A stretch of 32,601 nt of DNA from an uncultured Bacteroidales bacterium (GTDB taxonomy: Bacteria > Bacteroidota > Bacteroidia > Bacteroidales > CAIXZF01), in the NCBI GenBank assembly GCA_903923925.1, contig CAIXZF010000013.1, forward strand, positions 1 through 32,601, given 5' to 3'. Positions 5,759 through 14,596 of this stretch are shown here, one piece after another. Each line of letters starts with the position of its first letter. Positions within the stretch are counted from its first letter, which is position 1. The position numbers and the translations under genes are program-made. Below the pieces are notes generated by a model. It worked only from the letters and a program-made list of their open reading frames with translations, was not told the origin of the DNA and made no database searches.

Positions 5759-8586
5759 AAAAAAGCCTACGCATACTACCGGTATTTTTTGCCGGAATCT
5801 TTTTTATTACCGGAATCAAGGCACAGATTGTTACTCTGAAGCCCGCAAATCCCGGAATCAACGACAGCATCACAGTGTATTATCATGCCGACCAGGGAAA
5901 TAAAACACTGATGGGGTATGCAGGAGATTTATATCTCCATACCGGAATTATTAGCAGCAAAAGTATCGACGGGCACGACTGGAAATATGTTGTGGGAAAT
6001 TGGGGTACTGATGATAAAACAGTGAAGATGAAGCGTGAAGGGAAAGATCTGTATTCTCTTAGAATGGTGATAAAGTCGTTTTACAAGCTAAGAGCCGAAG
6101 ATAAAGCGAATCAACTCGCCTTTGTTTTCAGGAATATGGAAGGAACTATTGTAGGCAAAACTAAAGAAAACGAGGATATCCTTGCCGCTGTTGATGGTTA
6201 TGTTCCCGTAAAGCAGAATACGGAATCCCTAAACAGGCAGTCCCATAGTATGATTGCCATAGAACAGGATAATGCCGGAGCCACATGGCGGATTTTAACA
6301 GAGGAAGGGGCAATCTTTATAAAACCTTACGCAGCAAACATTGTGGGCGTATGGTTTACGAAAGGGAAGAATGATAAACCGGATTCATCGCATGCTGTGG
6401 TATTAAAACCCGAAAAGGTACAGATTCAGACTGAGAGACGTAGCAGTGCTACATCTCTGCGGGCTGGCGATATGAGCATTATTGTTCATCATTCTCCGCT
6501 CTACCTGACGTATATCTATAATGGCGATACGTTATTAAAAGAGGAAAGTGGCTTTTTTCAGCGTCCAGGAAATACGGGAGTGCGGTTTGTTTATCCTGCT
6601 GACGAGAAAATTTACGGAGCAGGTGAACGCTCGACTTCAATGGACCGCCGGGGAATGAAGTTTCCATTATACAACAGGCCATTTTATGCGTATGAAGAAG
6701 GTGCAACGATGCTGAATTATTCAATTCCCTTGCTGTTCTCTTCTAAAAAGTACCTTGTATTATTCGATAACCCTCAGAAAGGCTATGTTGATATTGGGAA
6801 AACTGAACCAGATGTTATAGAATGGAATGCAATTGGCGGACCGGCAAAATATTTTATAGTTGCAGGCAAGAGTTTCGGGGAAGTTACAGAATCGTATACA
6901 AAACTTACCGGCAGGCAGGAAATGCCTCCCCGCTGGGTTATGGGAAATTTACAGTCGCGGATGGCCTATAGGAACCAGAAAGAAGTGAGTGGAATAGTTA
7001 AGCAGATGCAAAAACAGGATTTTCCGATTGATGCTGTTATTCTCGATTTTTATTGGTTTGGCGATTCTATTCTGGGGCATCTTGGAAGGTTGGACTGGTA
7101 CAAGAAAGCATGGCCAAAACCTGAGAAAATGATCAGGAATTTCAAGAAAAAAGGCGTTAAAACAATTCTGATTACCGAGCCATATCTGATAGACAGCGTT
7201 CCGAATTTCAAAATAGCCTCCGAAAAAGGTCTGCTTGCTACAGACAGTTTAGGAAATACCTACGTGAATCAACAGTTCTATTTCGGGCCCGGGGGATTGA
7301 TTGATATTTTTCAGCCTGAGGCAAGAGAGTGGTTTTGGCAGTTTTATCAGAAGCAGATAAAAAAAGGTGTTGCAGCCTGGTGGGGCGATCTGGGTGAACC
7401 AGAGAGTCATCCTTCTGATTTGTACCATGTTAATGGTAAAGCTGATGAGGTTCACAATATTTATGGTCATTATTGGGACCGTATGATTTATGATAAATAT
7501 GTTGCAAATTATCCGAATACCAGGCTTTTCCATTTGCAACGTTCAGGGTTTGCAGGCTCACAGCGTTATTCGGCATATCCATGGACGGGTGATGTTTCCA
7601 GAAGCTGGTCGGGATACCGTGCACAGATGCCGTTGTTATTGACTATGGGGATGAGTGGTCTGGCTTATATCCATTCTGATGCCGGAGGTTTTGCACAGGG
7701 AGTAAAAGATGATGAATTGTATACCCGTTGGCTTCAGTTTGCCGCATTTACACCTGTTTTGCGTCCTCATGGTTCCGGAATACCAAGTGAACCCATCTTC
7801 TGGAGTGAGAAAACGCAGGAAATTGTAAAGAAATACATCAAGCTAAGATATACGCTTCTTCCTTATAACTATACCATGGCCTGGCAGAATTTCAGCAAGG
7901 GCACGCCACTAATGAGGCCTTTGTTTTACTATAATCCCGACGATAAACAAGCTATAGCCTGTGTAGATGAGTATTACTGGGGAGATAATATGCTCGTTGC
8001 ACCTGTTTTTGAAAAAGGTGTTACAGAAAGAAAAGTTTATCTTCCTGAGGGTTTATGGTATGATTTCCATTGCTCAAAGCAATATCAGGGTGGACAGGTT
8101 TATTCAATTCCCGTAACAATAGAGGATATTCCTGTTTTTGCAAAATCAGGCAGCGTTATCCCAACAACGAAAGTAGTAAACAGCACAGATCAATATAAAT
8201 CAGATAATTTCAGGGTAAAAATATTTCCTTCCCCTGCATTTACTTTTACACAATACGAAGATGATGGCATCAGCAGGCTTCCGGCTATAGAAGGCAAAGG
8301 GGAGCTGATTACCTACTCAGGACGTTGGGTCGATAATCAGATGGTCATCAAAATTGACAGCAAAGGCGACTGGAAGGATAAACCGCTTCAGAGGGAAATG
8401 ATTCTGGAGATACCTTATGCTACTGATGTTGTAAGTATCAATAAAAATGGGGTATCTCTTAACAGAGGAGAAATTGGAGACAAGCTATTTCCGAAATCTG
8501 TTGGAATTTATAGTTATAATAACGGAATCTTAAGGATAGGTTTTGTTTGGGACAGCAAATCAGTTGAAATTGAAATTAAAAATTAA
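5755..8586 (+). CDS. GH31 alpha-glucosidase with extra N-terminal module
   Basis: A 943-residue protein with a signal peptide ending IKAQ (about residue 23), so periplasmic. Order: a roughly 130-residue N-terminal module (23-150) shared with the GH13 protein at 11613; the GH31 N-terminal beta-sandwich (about 165-390); the catalytic barrel; and a C-terminal beta domain. The likely nucleophile is D545 in WWGDLGEPE, with acid/base D613 in WTGDVSRSW after AGSQRY. Expected to release glucose from non-reducing ends of maltooligosaccharides or isomaltooligosaccharides; linkage specificity cannot be read. The start codon overlaps the susA-like stop, and the next GH13 gene begins 7 bp downstream. Residues about 227-236 are encoded by a degenerate copy of the palindromic repeat found at the window start. 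Confidence 0.88.
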   Translation: MKKSLRILPVFFAGIFFITGIKAQIVTLKPANPGINDSITVYYHADQGNKTLMGYAGDLYLHTGIISSKSIDGHDWKYVVGNWGTDDKTVKMKREGKDLYSLRMVIKSFYKLRAEDKANQLAFVFRNMEGTIVGKTKENEDILAAVDGYVPVKQNTESLNRQSHSMIAIEQDNAGATWRILTEEGAIFIKPYAANIVGVWFTKGKNDKPDSSHAVVLKPEKVQIQTERRSSATSLRAGDMSIIVHHSPLYLTYIYNGDTLLKEESGFFQRPGNTGVRFVYPADEKIYGAGERSTSMDRRGMKFPLYNRPFYAYEEGATMLNYSIPLLFSSKKYLVLFDNPQKGYVDIGKTEPDVIEWNAIGGPAKYFIVAGKSFGEVTESYTKLTGRQEMPPRWVMGNLQSRMAYRNQKEVSGIVKQMQKQDFPIDAVILDFYWFGDSILGHLGRLDWYKKAWPKPEKMIRNFKKKGVKTILITEPYLIDSVPNFKIASEKGLLATDSLGNTYVNQQFYFGPGGLIDIFQPEAREWFWQFYQKQIKKGVAAWWGDLGEPESHPSDLYHVNGKADEVHNIYGHYWDRMIYDKYVANYPNTRLFHLQRSGFAGSQRYSAYPWTGDVSRSWSGYRAQMPLLLTMGMSGLAYIHSDAGGFAQGVKDDELYTRWLQFAAFTPVLRPHGSGIPSEPIFWSEKTQEIVKKYIKLRYTLLPYNYTMAWQNFSKGTPLMRPLFYYNPDDKQAIACVDEYYWGDNMLVAPVFEKGVTERKVYLPEGLWYDFHCSKQYQGGQVYSIPVTIEDIPVFAKSGSVIPTTKVVNSTDQYKSDNFRVKIFPSPAFTFTQYEDDGISRLPAIEGKGELITYSGRWVDNQMVIKIDSKGDWKDKPLQREMILEIPYATDVVSINKNGVSLNRGEIGDKLFPKSVGIYSYNNGILRIGFVWDSKSVEIEIKN
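6435..6463. repeat. Palindromic repeat copy inside the GH31 gene
   Basis: GAGACGTAGCA (6435-6445), one spacer base, then TGCTACATCTC (6447-6457). This is the window-start palindrome with one inserted base and one G to A change. Similarity continues 3' as TGCGGG against TACGGG beside the copy at 265, which argues against chance. It is read through in frame as about ten residues (ERRSSATSLR) between two beta strands. Confidence 0.7.
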
Positions 8587-8593
8587 TAGTGTT

Positions 8594-9943
8594 ATGAGAA
8601 GAATTTTCAGACTTACGTTTTTGGCGGCCTTAGCGCCTTTCTTTTTAAGCTCAGGCTTAAGGGCTGCCGAAGTTCAAAAGTACCCTGAATGGGCTAAGAA
8701 TGCGGTTATTTATGAAGTAAATATCCGGCAGCATACTGTCGAAGGCACTTTTCAGGCTTTGGAGAAAGATTTGCCACGATTAAAGAACCTCGGCGTTGAT
8801 ATACTCTGGCTGATGCCTATAAATCCGATCGGACTGAAGAACAGAAAAGGCAAGTTAGGAAGTTATTATTCTGTAATGGATTACAAAAAAATAAATCCGG
8901 AATACGGAACTGAGGAAGATTTCAAAAATCTTGTGAAAGCTGCTCATAAACAAGGGCTTAAGCTAATTGTGGATTGGGTGGCAAACCATACAGCCTGGGA
9001 TAATCCATGGCTGGCCGAACATCCCGATTGGTATCAGAAAGACAATACAGGCAAGTTTTTATCACCCTACGACTGGACAGATGTAGTTTCCTTAAATTAC
9101 ACGAACAAGGAACTTAGAGCTGCAATGACAGCTGCAATGGAGTATTGGGTTAGAACCTGTGATATTGATGGATACCGTTGCGATGTTGCCGGACTTGTTC
9201 CTGTTGATTTCTGGGAAGAGGCCAGAGCTGCACTTGACAAAATAAAGCCAATGTTCATGCTGGCAGAAGATGAAGACAAGACTGAATTGTGCAACAAGGC
9301 ATTCGACATGAATTATGGCTGGAGAATGCACCATTTGATGCACCAGGTTGCCAAAGCTGAGATGCGGGCTGACACGCTGATAAAGTACCAGACTGAATTC
9401 CTGAAGACTTTTCCTTCAAGAGCCATTAAAATGAATTTCACCACAAACCATGATGAGAATTCATGGAATGGTACCGTTGAAGAGAAATTCGGTCTGAAAC
9501 CGGAAGTGTTTTCTGTACTCTGTTATACTTTCCCGGGAATGCCTTTGCTCTACTCAGGGCAGGAAGCAAAGCTCAACAAACGTCTCAGGTTCTTCGAAAA
9601 AGATACTATCGACTGGAAAAATACCGATCTTATTCCTTTTTACCAGAAGCTTAACAAGTTAAGGCATGAAACAAAAGCCTTGTGGTCGCCTCCTTTTGGT
9701 GGAAATTTTAAAGCAGTAGGCAGTTATACACGAGGAAGCATTTTAAGTTATTCACTTGAAAAGGATGGCAATGTTGTCTTTGTAATCCTTAACCTGGGCG
9801 GAACACCATGCAGTGTTGTGCCGGGCAATGATATTCCGGTTGGGAAGTTCAGGGAGTATTTCAGCGGAAGAACAATGAATCTGGCGAAAGATACAAAGTT
9901 CAGTTTGCAGGGGTGGAGCTACCAGGTATTTATTTCGGAATAG
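8594..9943 (+). CDS. Periplasmic GH13 alpha-amylase-family glycosidase
   Basis: 449 residues from the ATG at 8594. A longer reading from the TTG at 8543 would overlap the GH31 gene and bury the signal peptide, so it is rejected. MRRIFRLTFLAALAPFF is a clear signal segment, probably with cleavage after LRAA. It is a compact GH13 barrel with little N-terminal extension: VIYEVNIRQ, VDWVANHT, D197 in GYRCD, E225 in MLAEDE and D287 in TNHDEN. Likely role is periplasmic hydrolysis of short maltooligosaccharides alongside the SusA-like and GH31 enzymes, with which it forms an operon (7-bp gap). Subfamily and exact product are not determined. The 3' end faces the MFS gene with only 5 bp between stops. 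Confidence 0.87.
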   Translation: MRRIFRLTFLAALAPFFLSSGLRAAEVQKYPEWAKNAVIYEVNIRQHTVEGTFQALEKDLPRLKNLGVDILWLMPINPIGLKNRKGKLGSYYSVMDYKKINPEYGTEEDFKNLVKAAHKQGLKLIVDWVANHTAWDNPWLAEHPDWYQKDNTGKFLSPYDWTDVVSLNYTNKELRAAMTAAMEYWVRTCDIDGYRCDVAGLVPVDFWEEARAALDKIKPMFMLAEDEDKTELCNKAFDMNYGWRMHHLMHQVAKAEMRADTLIKYQTEFLKTFPSRAIKMNFTTNHDENSWNGTVEEKFGLKPEVFSVLCYTFPGMPLLYSGQEAKLNKRLRFFEKDTIDWKNTDLIPFYQKLNKLRHETKALWSPPFGGNFKAVGSYTRGSILSYSLEKDGNVVFVILNLGGTPCSVVPGNDIPVGKFREYFSGRTMNLAKDTKFSLQGWSYQVFISE

Positions 9944-9948
9944 ACGTA

Positions 9949-11457
9949 TTAGTTTTTATCCTCCACAAAAAGAGTAAGAACAGCTGCAATAATCATTGAG
10001 ATTCCTCCGAGAACAAGTGCTGAAATTGCGTGACCTCCGAACAGGTTTTTAACGAGGAAGCCCAGAATACTTGCAGCAAGGATCTGCGGAATAACAATAA
10101 AGAAATTGAAGATTCCCATAAAGGTGCCAAGCTTATTCTGAGGCAGCGAGCCTGTAAGAATAGCGTAAGGCATTGAAAGGATACTTGCCCAGGCAAATCC
10201 AACGCCTACCATGCTTACTATAAGCATTTGGGGAGAGTTGAACAGGTATATTGAAGCCAGTCCAAGTCCTCCGGCAATAAGGGCGATCATGTGAGTGATT
10301 TTGCGGTTGGTATATTTTGCAATCACAGGAAGCAGAAATGCCACAAGTGCCGCAAAACCATTATAAACTGCGAACATTATCCCTACCCAGTTGGCACCTT
10401 CGTTGTACAATACGGAAGAAGGATCGGTTGTACCATAAATATGTTCGGTTACCGCTGGTGTTGTGTAAATCCACATTGCGAAAAGTGCAAACCATGAAAA
10501 GAACTGAACCACTGCAAGTTGCGACATGGCTTTCGGGAGGTGGTTAAGATCGTTGTTTACACTGAAGAAACCATTGCTGGTATGGCCGTTGAATGACATA
10601 TAGGCAGTAATGAACTGCATTATTGCATACCCGCTGAGCCCGCCACCCAGAATGTACAATTCTTTCTGCAGCCCGTTATACCACACATAGATACAAATAA
10701 TCAATCCTATGGGAAGTACGATTAATGCATTTCTCAGAAATTTTCCTGAATGCTCGTATTTTTCAACAATACGGGTCTCCTGTTTGGTGAAACGTTCCGG
10801 ATGTTCCTCTTTTTCAAATTCGGCTAATTGTTCGGGTGGATATTCCTTAGTGCTGAAGACTGTCCATAAAACGCTGAGAAAGAATACTGCCCCACCAAGA
10901 TAAAATGAGTATTTAACAGAAGCAGGCATTTGGCCGTTAATGGGTTCATTCCCCACTCCGAAAACATTTGTGAGAATATACGGCAGAGCAGAAGCAACCA
11001 CGGCTCCGGTTCCGATAAAGAAACTCTGCATGGCAAAGCCACTGGTTCGCTGATTGGCCGGAAGCATATCGCCCACAAACGCCCTGAAAGGCTCCATGGA
11101 AACATTGATGGAGGCATCCATAATCCAAAGCATCCCTGCTGCTATCCATAGAACCGGAGAATTTGGCATTATAAATAATGCAACAGATGCGAGCAATGCT
11201 CCAATGAAAAAGAAGGGGCGCCGCCTGCCGAAAATGTTCCAGGTATTGTCGCTGAGGTGACCTATAATCGGTTGAATAATTAAGCCTGTAAGCGGAGCTG
11301 CTACCCAAAGAATCGGGATGTCTTCAACTTTTGCACCAAGGGTTTCGAAAATTCGGCTGACATTGGCGTTCTGCAGCGCAAAGCCGAATTGAATACCAAG
11401 AAATCCGAAACTCATATTCCAGATTTGCCAGAAACTTAAATGTGGGCGTTTTGCCAT
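9949..11457 (-). CDS. MFS sugar transporter (SLC45/maltose-transporter type)
   Basis: A 502-residue inner-membrane protein with about twelve hydrophobic segments. N-terminal features typical of SLC45/GPH-type sugar carriers are WNMSFGFLGIQFGFALQNAN, PLTGLIIQPIIGHLSD and the cytoplasmic-loop motif FGRRRPFFF. A conserved MEPFRAFVGDMLP stretch lies in the first half. The expected role is proton-coupled import of maltose, glucose or short maltodextrins from the periplasm. It is the only inner-membrane sugar carrier in the locus, so it probably links the periplasmic glycosidases to the cytoplasmic GH13/GH65 genes. It is divergent from the exported GH13 gene and likely shares its control region. 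Substrate is inferred from context. Confidence 0.85.
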   Translation of the reverse strand: MAKRPHLSFWQIWNMSFGFLGIQFGFALQNANVSRIFETLGAKVEDIPILWVAAPLTGLIIQPIIGHLSDNTWNIFGRRRPFFFIGALLASVALFIMPNSPVLWIAAGMLWIMDASINVSMEPFRAFVGDMLPANQRTSGFAMQSFFIGTGAVVASALPYILTNVFGVGNEPINGQMPASVKYSFYLGGAVFFLSVLWTVFSTKEYPPEQLAEFEKEEHPERFTKQETRIVEKYEHSGKFLRNALIVLPIGLIICIYVWYNGLQKELYILGGGLSGYAIMQFITAYMSFNGHTSNGFFSVNNDLNHLPKAMSQLAVVQFFSWFALFAMWIYTTPAVTEHIYGTTDPSSVLYNEGANWVGIMFAVYNGFAALVAFLLPVIAKYTNRKITHMIALIAGGLGLASIYLFNSPQMLIVSMVGVGFAWASILSMPYAILTGSLPQNKLGTFMGIFNFFIVIPQILAASILGFLVKNLFGGHAISALVLGGISMIIAAVLTLFVEDKN

Positions 11458-11490
11458 TGAGTTGGATTTATAAGATTTTAGCCTTCATTA

Positions 11491-11498
11491 CAAAAATA
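11491..11498 (-). promoter_or_regulatory. Candidate -7 box for the MFS gene
   Basis: Read on the minus strand this is TATTTTTG, an exact TAnnTTTG match 33 bp upstream of the MFS start codon. No TTG is found at the ideal -33 spacing. Confidence 0.4.
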
Positions 11499-11523
11499 TG
11501 CTTAATCACTAAGTAAAAATAAG

Positions 11524-11555
11524 TTGTAAACATACTTAAATTTAAACTAACTTTA
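11524..11555 (+). promoter_or_regulatory. Candidate promoter for the exported GH13 gene
   Basis: TTG at 11524-11526, 21 bp, then TAACTTTA at 11548-11555. This matches the Bacteroidota TTG-N19-21-TAnnTTTG pattern except for the last base. Transcription would start near 11562, giving a leader of about 50 nt and excluding the upstream TTG at 11559 as a start codon. It lies back to back with the MFS promoter; a palindromic TTAAATTTAA falls inside the spacer. Confidence 0.4.
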
Positions 11556-11600
11556 GGCTTGATTTGTTTATTCTATACTAAAAACACTCATTCAAAAGAC

Positions 11601-11605
11601 AGGAG
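11601..11605 (+). promoter_or_regulatory. Ribosome binding site AGGAG
   Basis: AGGAG lies 7 bp before the ATG at 11613. Such a clear Shine-Dalgarno is unusual for this window and fixes the start of the exported GH13 gene at 11613 rather than the TTG at 11559. Confidence 0.6.
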
Positions 11606-11612
11606 TTTCATT

Positions 11613-14423
11613 ATGATGCTGAGAATTAATTTGTTAACTTTTATTACCTTTTTCCTTTGTGTAATACAAACACGGGCACAAATTACGGTAACGCCTGTAA
11701 TGCCTAACGACCAGGACAGTATAGTGCTTATTTTTGATGCTGCTCAGGGTAATGCCGGTTTAGCAGGTTATTCTGGCGAAGTGTATGCGCATACCGGAGT
11801 AATTACAAATTTAAGCAGCAGCAATTCGGATTGGAAATATGTGAAATCAGGATGGGGGGTGAATATACCTGCCTGCAAATTAACATCCTTGGGAAACAAT
11901 ATTTACAAACTAAGCATTGCACCGAGCATCCGTAATTATTATGGTGTTCCGGCAGGAGAAACAATTTTGAAAATGGCTTTTGTTTTCAGAAGTGGGGTAC
12001 AGGTTGGCGGAACATGGCTTGAAGGAAAAACATCGGCAGGAGGGGATATTTTTTATAGTGTATACCCTTCAGGACTGAGTGTTACATTCACAAATCCTAT
12101 TGATGATATTGTTATCGCAGATTTAAATTCACAGATAAACATTAACGTGAGTTCAAGTTTTGCGGATACAACATTTTTATATTACAACAATCAACTTATT
12201 GCCAGCGATACTTCTAATACTTTGACTTACAGTTATACAGCGAATATCTATGGTGCCGGAATTTTAAAAACGATAGCTAAAAACGACACCGGTTTTGTAG
12301 CCGACTCTGTTTATCTGTTTGTAAAACATGCAGCTACTGTTGCTGCCTTACCAGCCGGAATAAAAGAGGGTGTAAACTACCTTAGCGCTACTTCGGTAAC
12401 TCTGTGTTTACGTGCACCTCTGAAACAGTATGCCTTTGTGATAGGAAGTTTTAATAACTGGTTACCTACCGATGCAGGTTTTATGAATAAAACCCCTGAT
12501 GGAAAAAATTATTGGGTTGAAATCGACGGACTTACTTCAGGGCAGCAATACATTTACCAATATCTTGTTGATGGGAATATCCGTATTGGTGATCCCTATG
12601 GCGAAAAAATTAGTGATCCCTGGGACGATCAGTACATAACTTCTGCAACCTACCCCGGACTACTTCCATATCCAGCTGGTAAAACTCAGGGCAGAGCAAG
12701 TGTACTGCAAACTGCCCAAACCCCTTATACCTGGCAATCAAATAATTTTATTCCACCTGCAAAAACCGACCTTGTTGTTTATGAACTACTTGTAAGGGAT
12801 TTTACCGAAGCACATACATTCCAGGCAGTAATTGATACATTGGGGTATCTTAAGAGTTTGGGTATTAATGCGATAGAGTTGATGCCAACTATAGAATTTG
12901 AAGGGAATATCAGTTGGGGATATAACCCGAATTATTACTTTTCTGTAGATAAATATTATGGTCAGGCCAATAAATTGAAGAAACTTATTGATACCTGCCA
13001 TCAGCTTGGAATTGCGGTGATATCTGATATTGTTCTCAATCATTCCTTCGGCTCATCACCCTACGTAATGCTTTACTGGGATTATAGTTTAAACAGGCCT
13101 GCAACGAACAGCCCTTTCTATAACCCCGTTGCGAAGCACGATTTTAATGTTGGATTTGATTTTAACCACGAAAGTCAGGAAACGAAGTATTATGTAAGTA
13201 AAATATTGAAATACTGGCTTACAGAGTTTCGCTTTGATGGTTATCGTTTTGACCTTTCAAAAGGGTTTACTCAGAATAACACTTTGGGGAATACCAGTGC
13301 ATGGGGCAATTACGATGCAAGCAGGATTGCAATTCTTTCAGCATATTATGATACTATTAAGTCAGTAAAACCTTCGGCATTTTTGCTGCTTGAACATTTT
13401 GCCGATAATTCGGAGGAGAAAGAACTCTCGAACCGTGGGATGCTTCTATGGGGTAACATGAATGGCAGCTATCGCTACGCCAGTATTGGTGTAACAACTG
13501 GCAGCAGTTCCGACCTCAGCTGGGGGGTTTATACCTCAAGGGGCTGGACAGCACCGAATCTGGTTACCTACATGGAAAGTCATGATGAAGAGCGGCAAAT
13601 GATATACAGTCTTACCCAGGGAACAAGCAGTGGCTCATACAATATCAAAGATTCAATAACATCATTGCGCCGGCAGGCACTGAATGCTGCCTTTTTCTTT
13701 ACATTGCCAGGCCCTAAGTTGATTTATGAATTTGAAGAAAGGGGCTTTGATCTTTCCATTAACTGGCCATGTATGACTTCGGCATGCCGGCTTGATCCCA
13801 AACCGCCAAGATGGAATTATCTGGAGAATTACCAACGCTCGCATCTGCTGTTTTTATGGTCGGAACTGATAAAGTTAAGGACTAATAATCCATTATTTGA
13901 AACAACAGATTTTGAACTTGATCTGAGCAGTACAATGAAAAAGGTACGTTTACACAGCAGCTCATTATCGGCAATAGTGCTTGGAAATTTTGGAACTGTG
14001 CAGGGAAGCGTTATTCCTAAGTTTTACAATACAGGGTATTGGTACGACTATTTTAAAGGCGATTCAATTAATGTAACCAATATTAACGGGCTTATTTCGC
14101 TTGCTCCGGGAGAATTCAGATTATATACTTCGGCAAAACTTCAAACTCCGATTGGACTGGAAGAAATAGGAAGAGTAAGTCCTCTTGTAGTAATTTATCC
14201 AAATCCGACATCTGGGAGTTCTACCTTTGTTTTAACAAATGCCGGCCATGAAAATTGTAAAATAATTATTTATGATATCACTGGCAGAGAAATAGATAGA
14301 TTTGTAATGAAACCTGTTAACGGAACAGTCGAAATGAAATGGTATACAGAACGTAAGGGAGTATATATAATAAATTTTGAAACATCAGCAGGAGCAGTCA
14401 TCTCAAAGCTTTTCGTTCAATAA
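11613..14423 (+). CDS. T9SS-exported multidomain GH13 alpha-amylase with CBM48-like domain
   Basis: 936 residues from the ATG at 11613, chosen because of the AGGAG site and the signal peptide (ends TRAQ). Order: an N-terminal module (about 23-145) closely similar to that of the GH31 protein; an Ig-like segment (about 150-240); a CBM48/isoamylase-type domain (FVIGSFNNW, YQYLVDG); a GH13 barrel with D547 in GYRFD, E594 in LLLEH and D658 in ESHDEE; and a T9SS type A sorting domain (from about 850, YPNPTSG). It should act at the cell surface or outside, opening starch or branched glucans before SusCD uptake. It is the only enzyme of the locus with a T9SS signal. A 173-bp gap with its own promoter candidate separates it from susC. 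Debranching versus endo-amylase activity is open. Confidence 0.88.
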   Translation: MMLRINLLTFITFFLCVIQTRAQITVTPVMPNDQDSIVLIFDAAQGNAGLAGYSGEVYAHTGVITNLSSSNSDWKYVKSGWGVNIPACKLTSLGNNIYKLSIAPSIRNYYGVPAGETILKMAFVFRSGVQVGGTWLEGKTSAGGDIFYSVYPSGLSVTFTNPIDDIVIADLNSQININVSSSFADTTFLYYNNQLIASDTSNTLTYSYTANIYGAGILKTIAKNDTGFVADSVYLFVKHAATVAALPAGIKEGVNYLSATSVTLCLRAPLKQYAFVIGSFNNWLPTDAGFMNKTPDGKNYWVEIDGLTSGQQYIYQYLVDGNIRIGDPYGEKISDPWDDQYITSATYPGLLPYPAGKTQGRASVLQTAQTPYTWQSNNFIPPAKTDLVVYELLVRDFTEAHTFQAVIDTLGYLKSLGINAIELMPTIEFEGNISWGYNPNYYFSVDKYYGQANKLKKLIDTCHQLGIAVISDIVLNHSFGSSPYVMLYWDYSLNRPATNSPFYNPVAKHDFNVGFDFNHESQETKYYVSKILKYWLTEFRFDGYRFDLSKGFTQNNTLGNTSAWGNYDASRIAILSAYYDTIKSVKPSAFLLLEHFADNSEEKELSNRGMLLWGNMNGSYRYASIGVTTGSSSDLSWGVYTSRGWTAPNLVTYMESHDEERQMIYSLTQGTSSGSYNIKDSITSLRRQALNAAFFFTLPGPKLIYEFEERGFDLSINWPCMTSACRLDPKPPRWNYLENYQRSHLLFLWSELIKLRTNNPLFETTDFELDLSSTMKKVRLHSSSLSAIVLGNFGTVQGSVIPKFYNTGYWYDYFKGDSINVTNINGLISLAPGEFRLYTSAKLQTPIGLEEIGRVSPLVVIYPNPTSGSSTFVLTNAGHENCKIIIYDITGREIDRFVMKPVNGTVEMKWYTERKGVYIINFETSAGAVISKLFVQ

Positions 14424-14469
14424 AGTGTAAGTCATATCTAGCGCATATTATATTTTTAAATAAAATGAT

Positions 14470-14498
14470 TTGTCTTAACAAAATATTTACTATTTTTA
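14470..14498 (+). promoter_or_regulatory. Candidate promoter for the susCD operon
   Basis: TTG at 14470-14472, 18 bp, then TATTTTTA at 14491-14498, one base off TAnnTTTG. It would give a leader of about 90 nt before the susC ATG. The rest of the 173-bp gap 14424-14596 is AT-rich, and no terminator for the upstream gene is evident. Confidence 0.3.
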
Positions 14499-14596
14499 TT
14501 GAGGCAAATCAGTATTCATATACGGATATTAAATAATAGAAATTCAATTAAATCTTAACCAACATGTTTTACTAACCAAATTAATTATTAACGCTT

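Noticed and set aside
8543-8593. TTG start for the second GH13 gene, overlapping GH31 by 44 bp
   Set aside because: The extension is polar and precedes a good signal peptide starting at the ATG at 8594.
10291-10547. Small plus-strand ORFs with Cys-rich sequence antisense to the MFS gene
   Set aside because: They fall wholly inside a well-supported membrane protein gene; the Cys content is a by-product of the reverse frame.
11559-11612. TTG start for the exported GH13 gene
   Set aside because: It lies at or before the predicted transcription start; AGGAG with 7-bp spacing points to the ATG at 11613.
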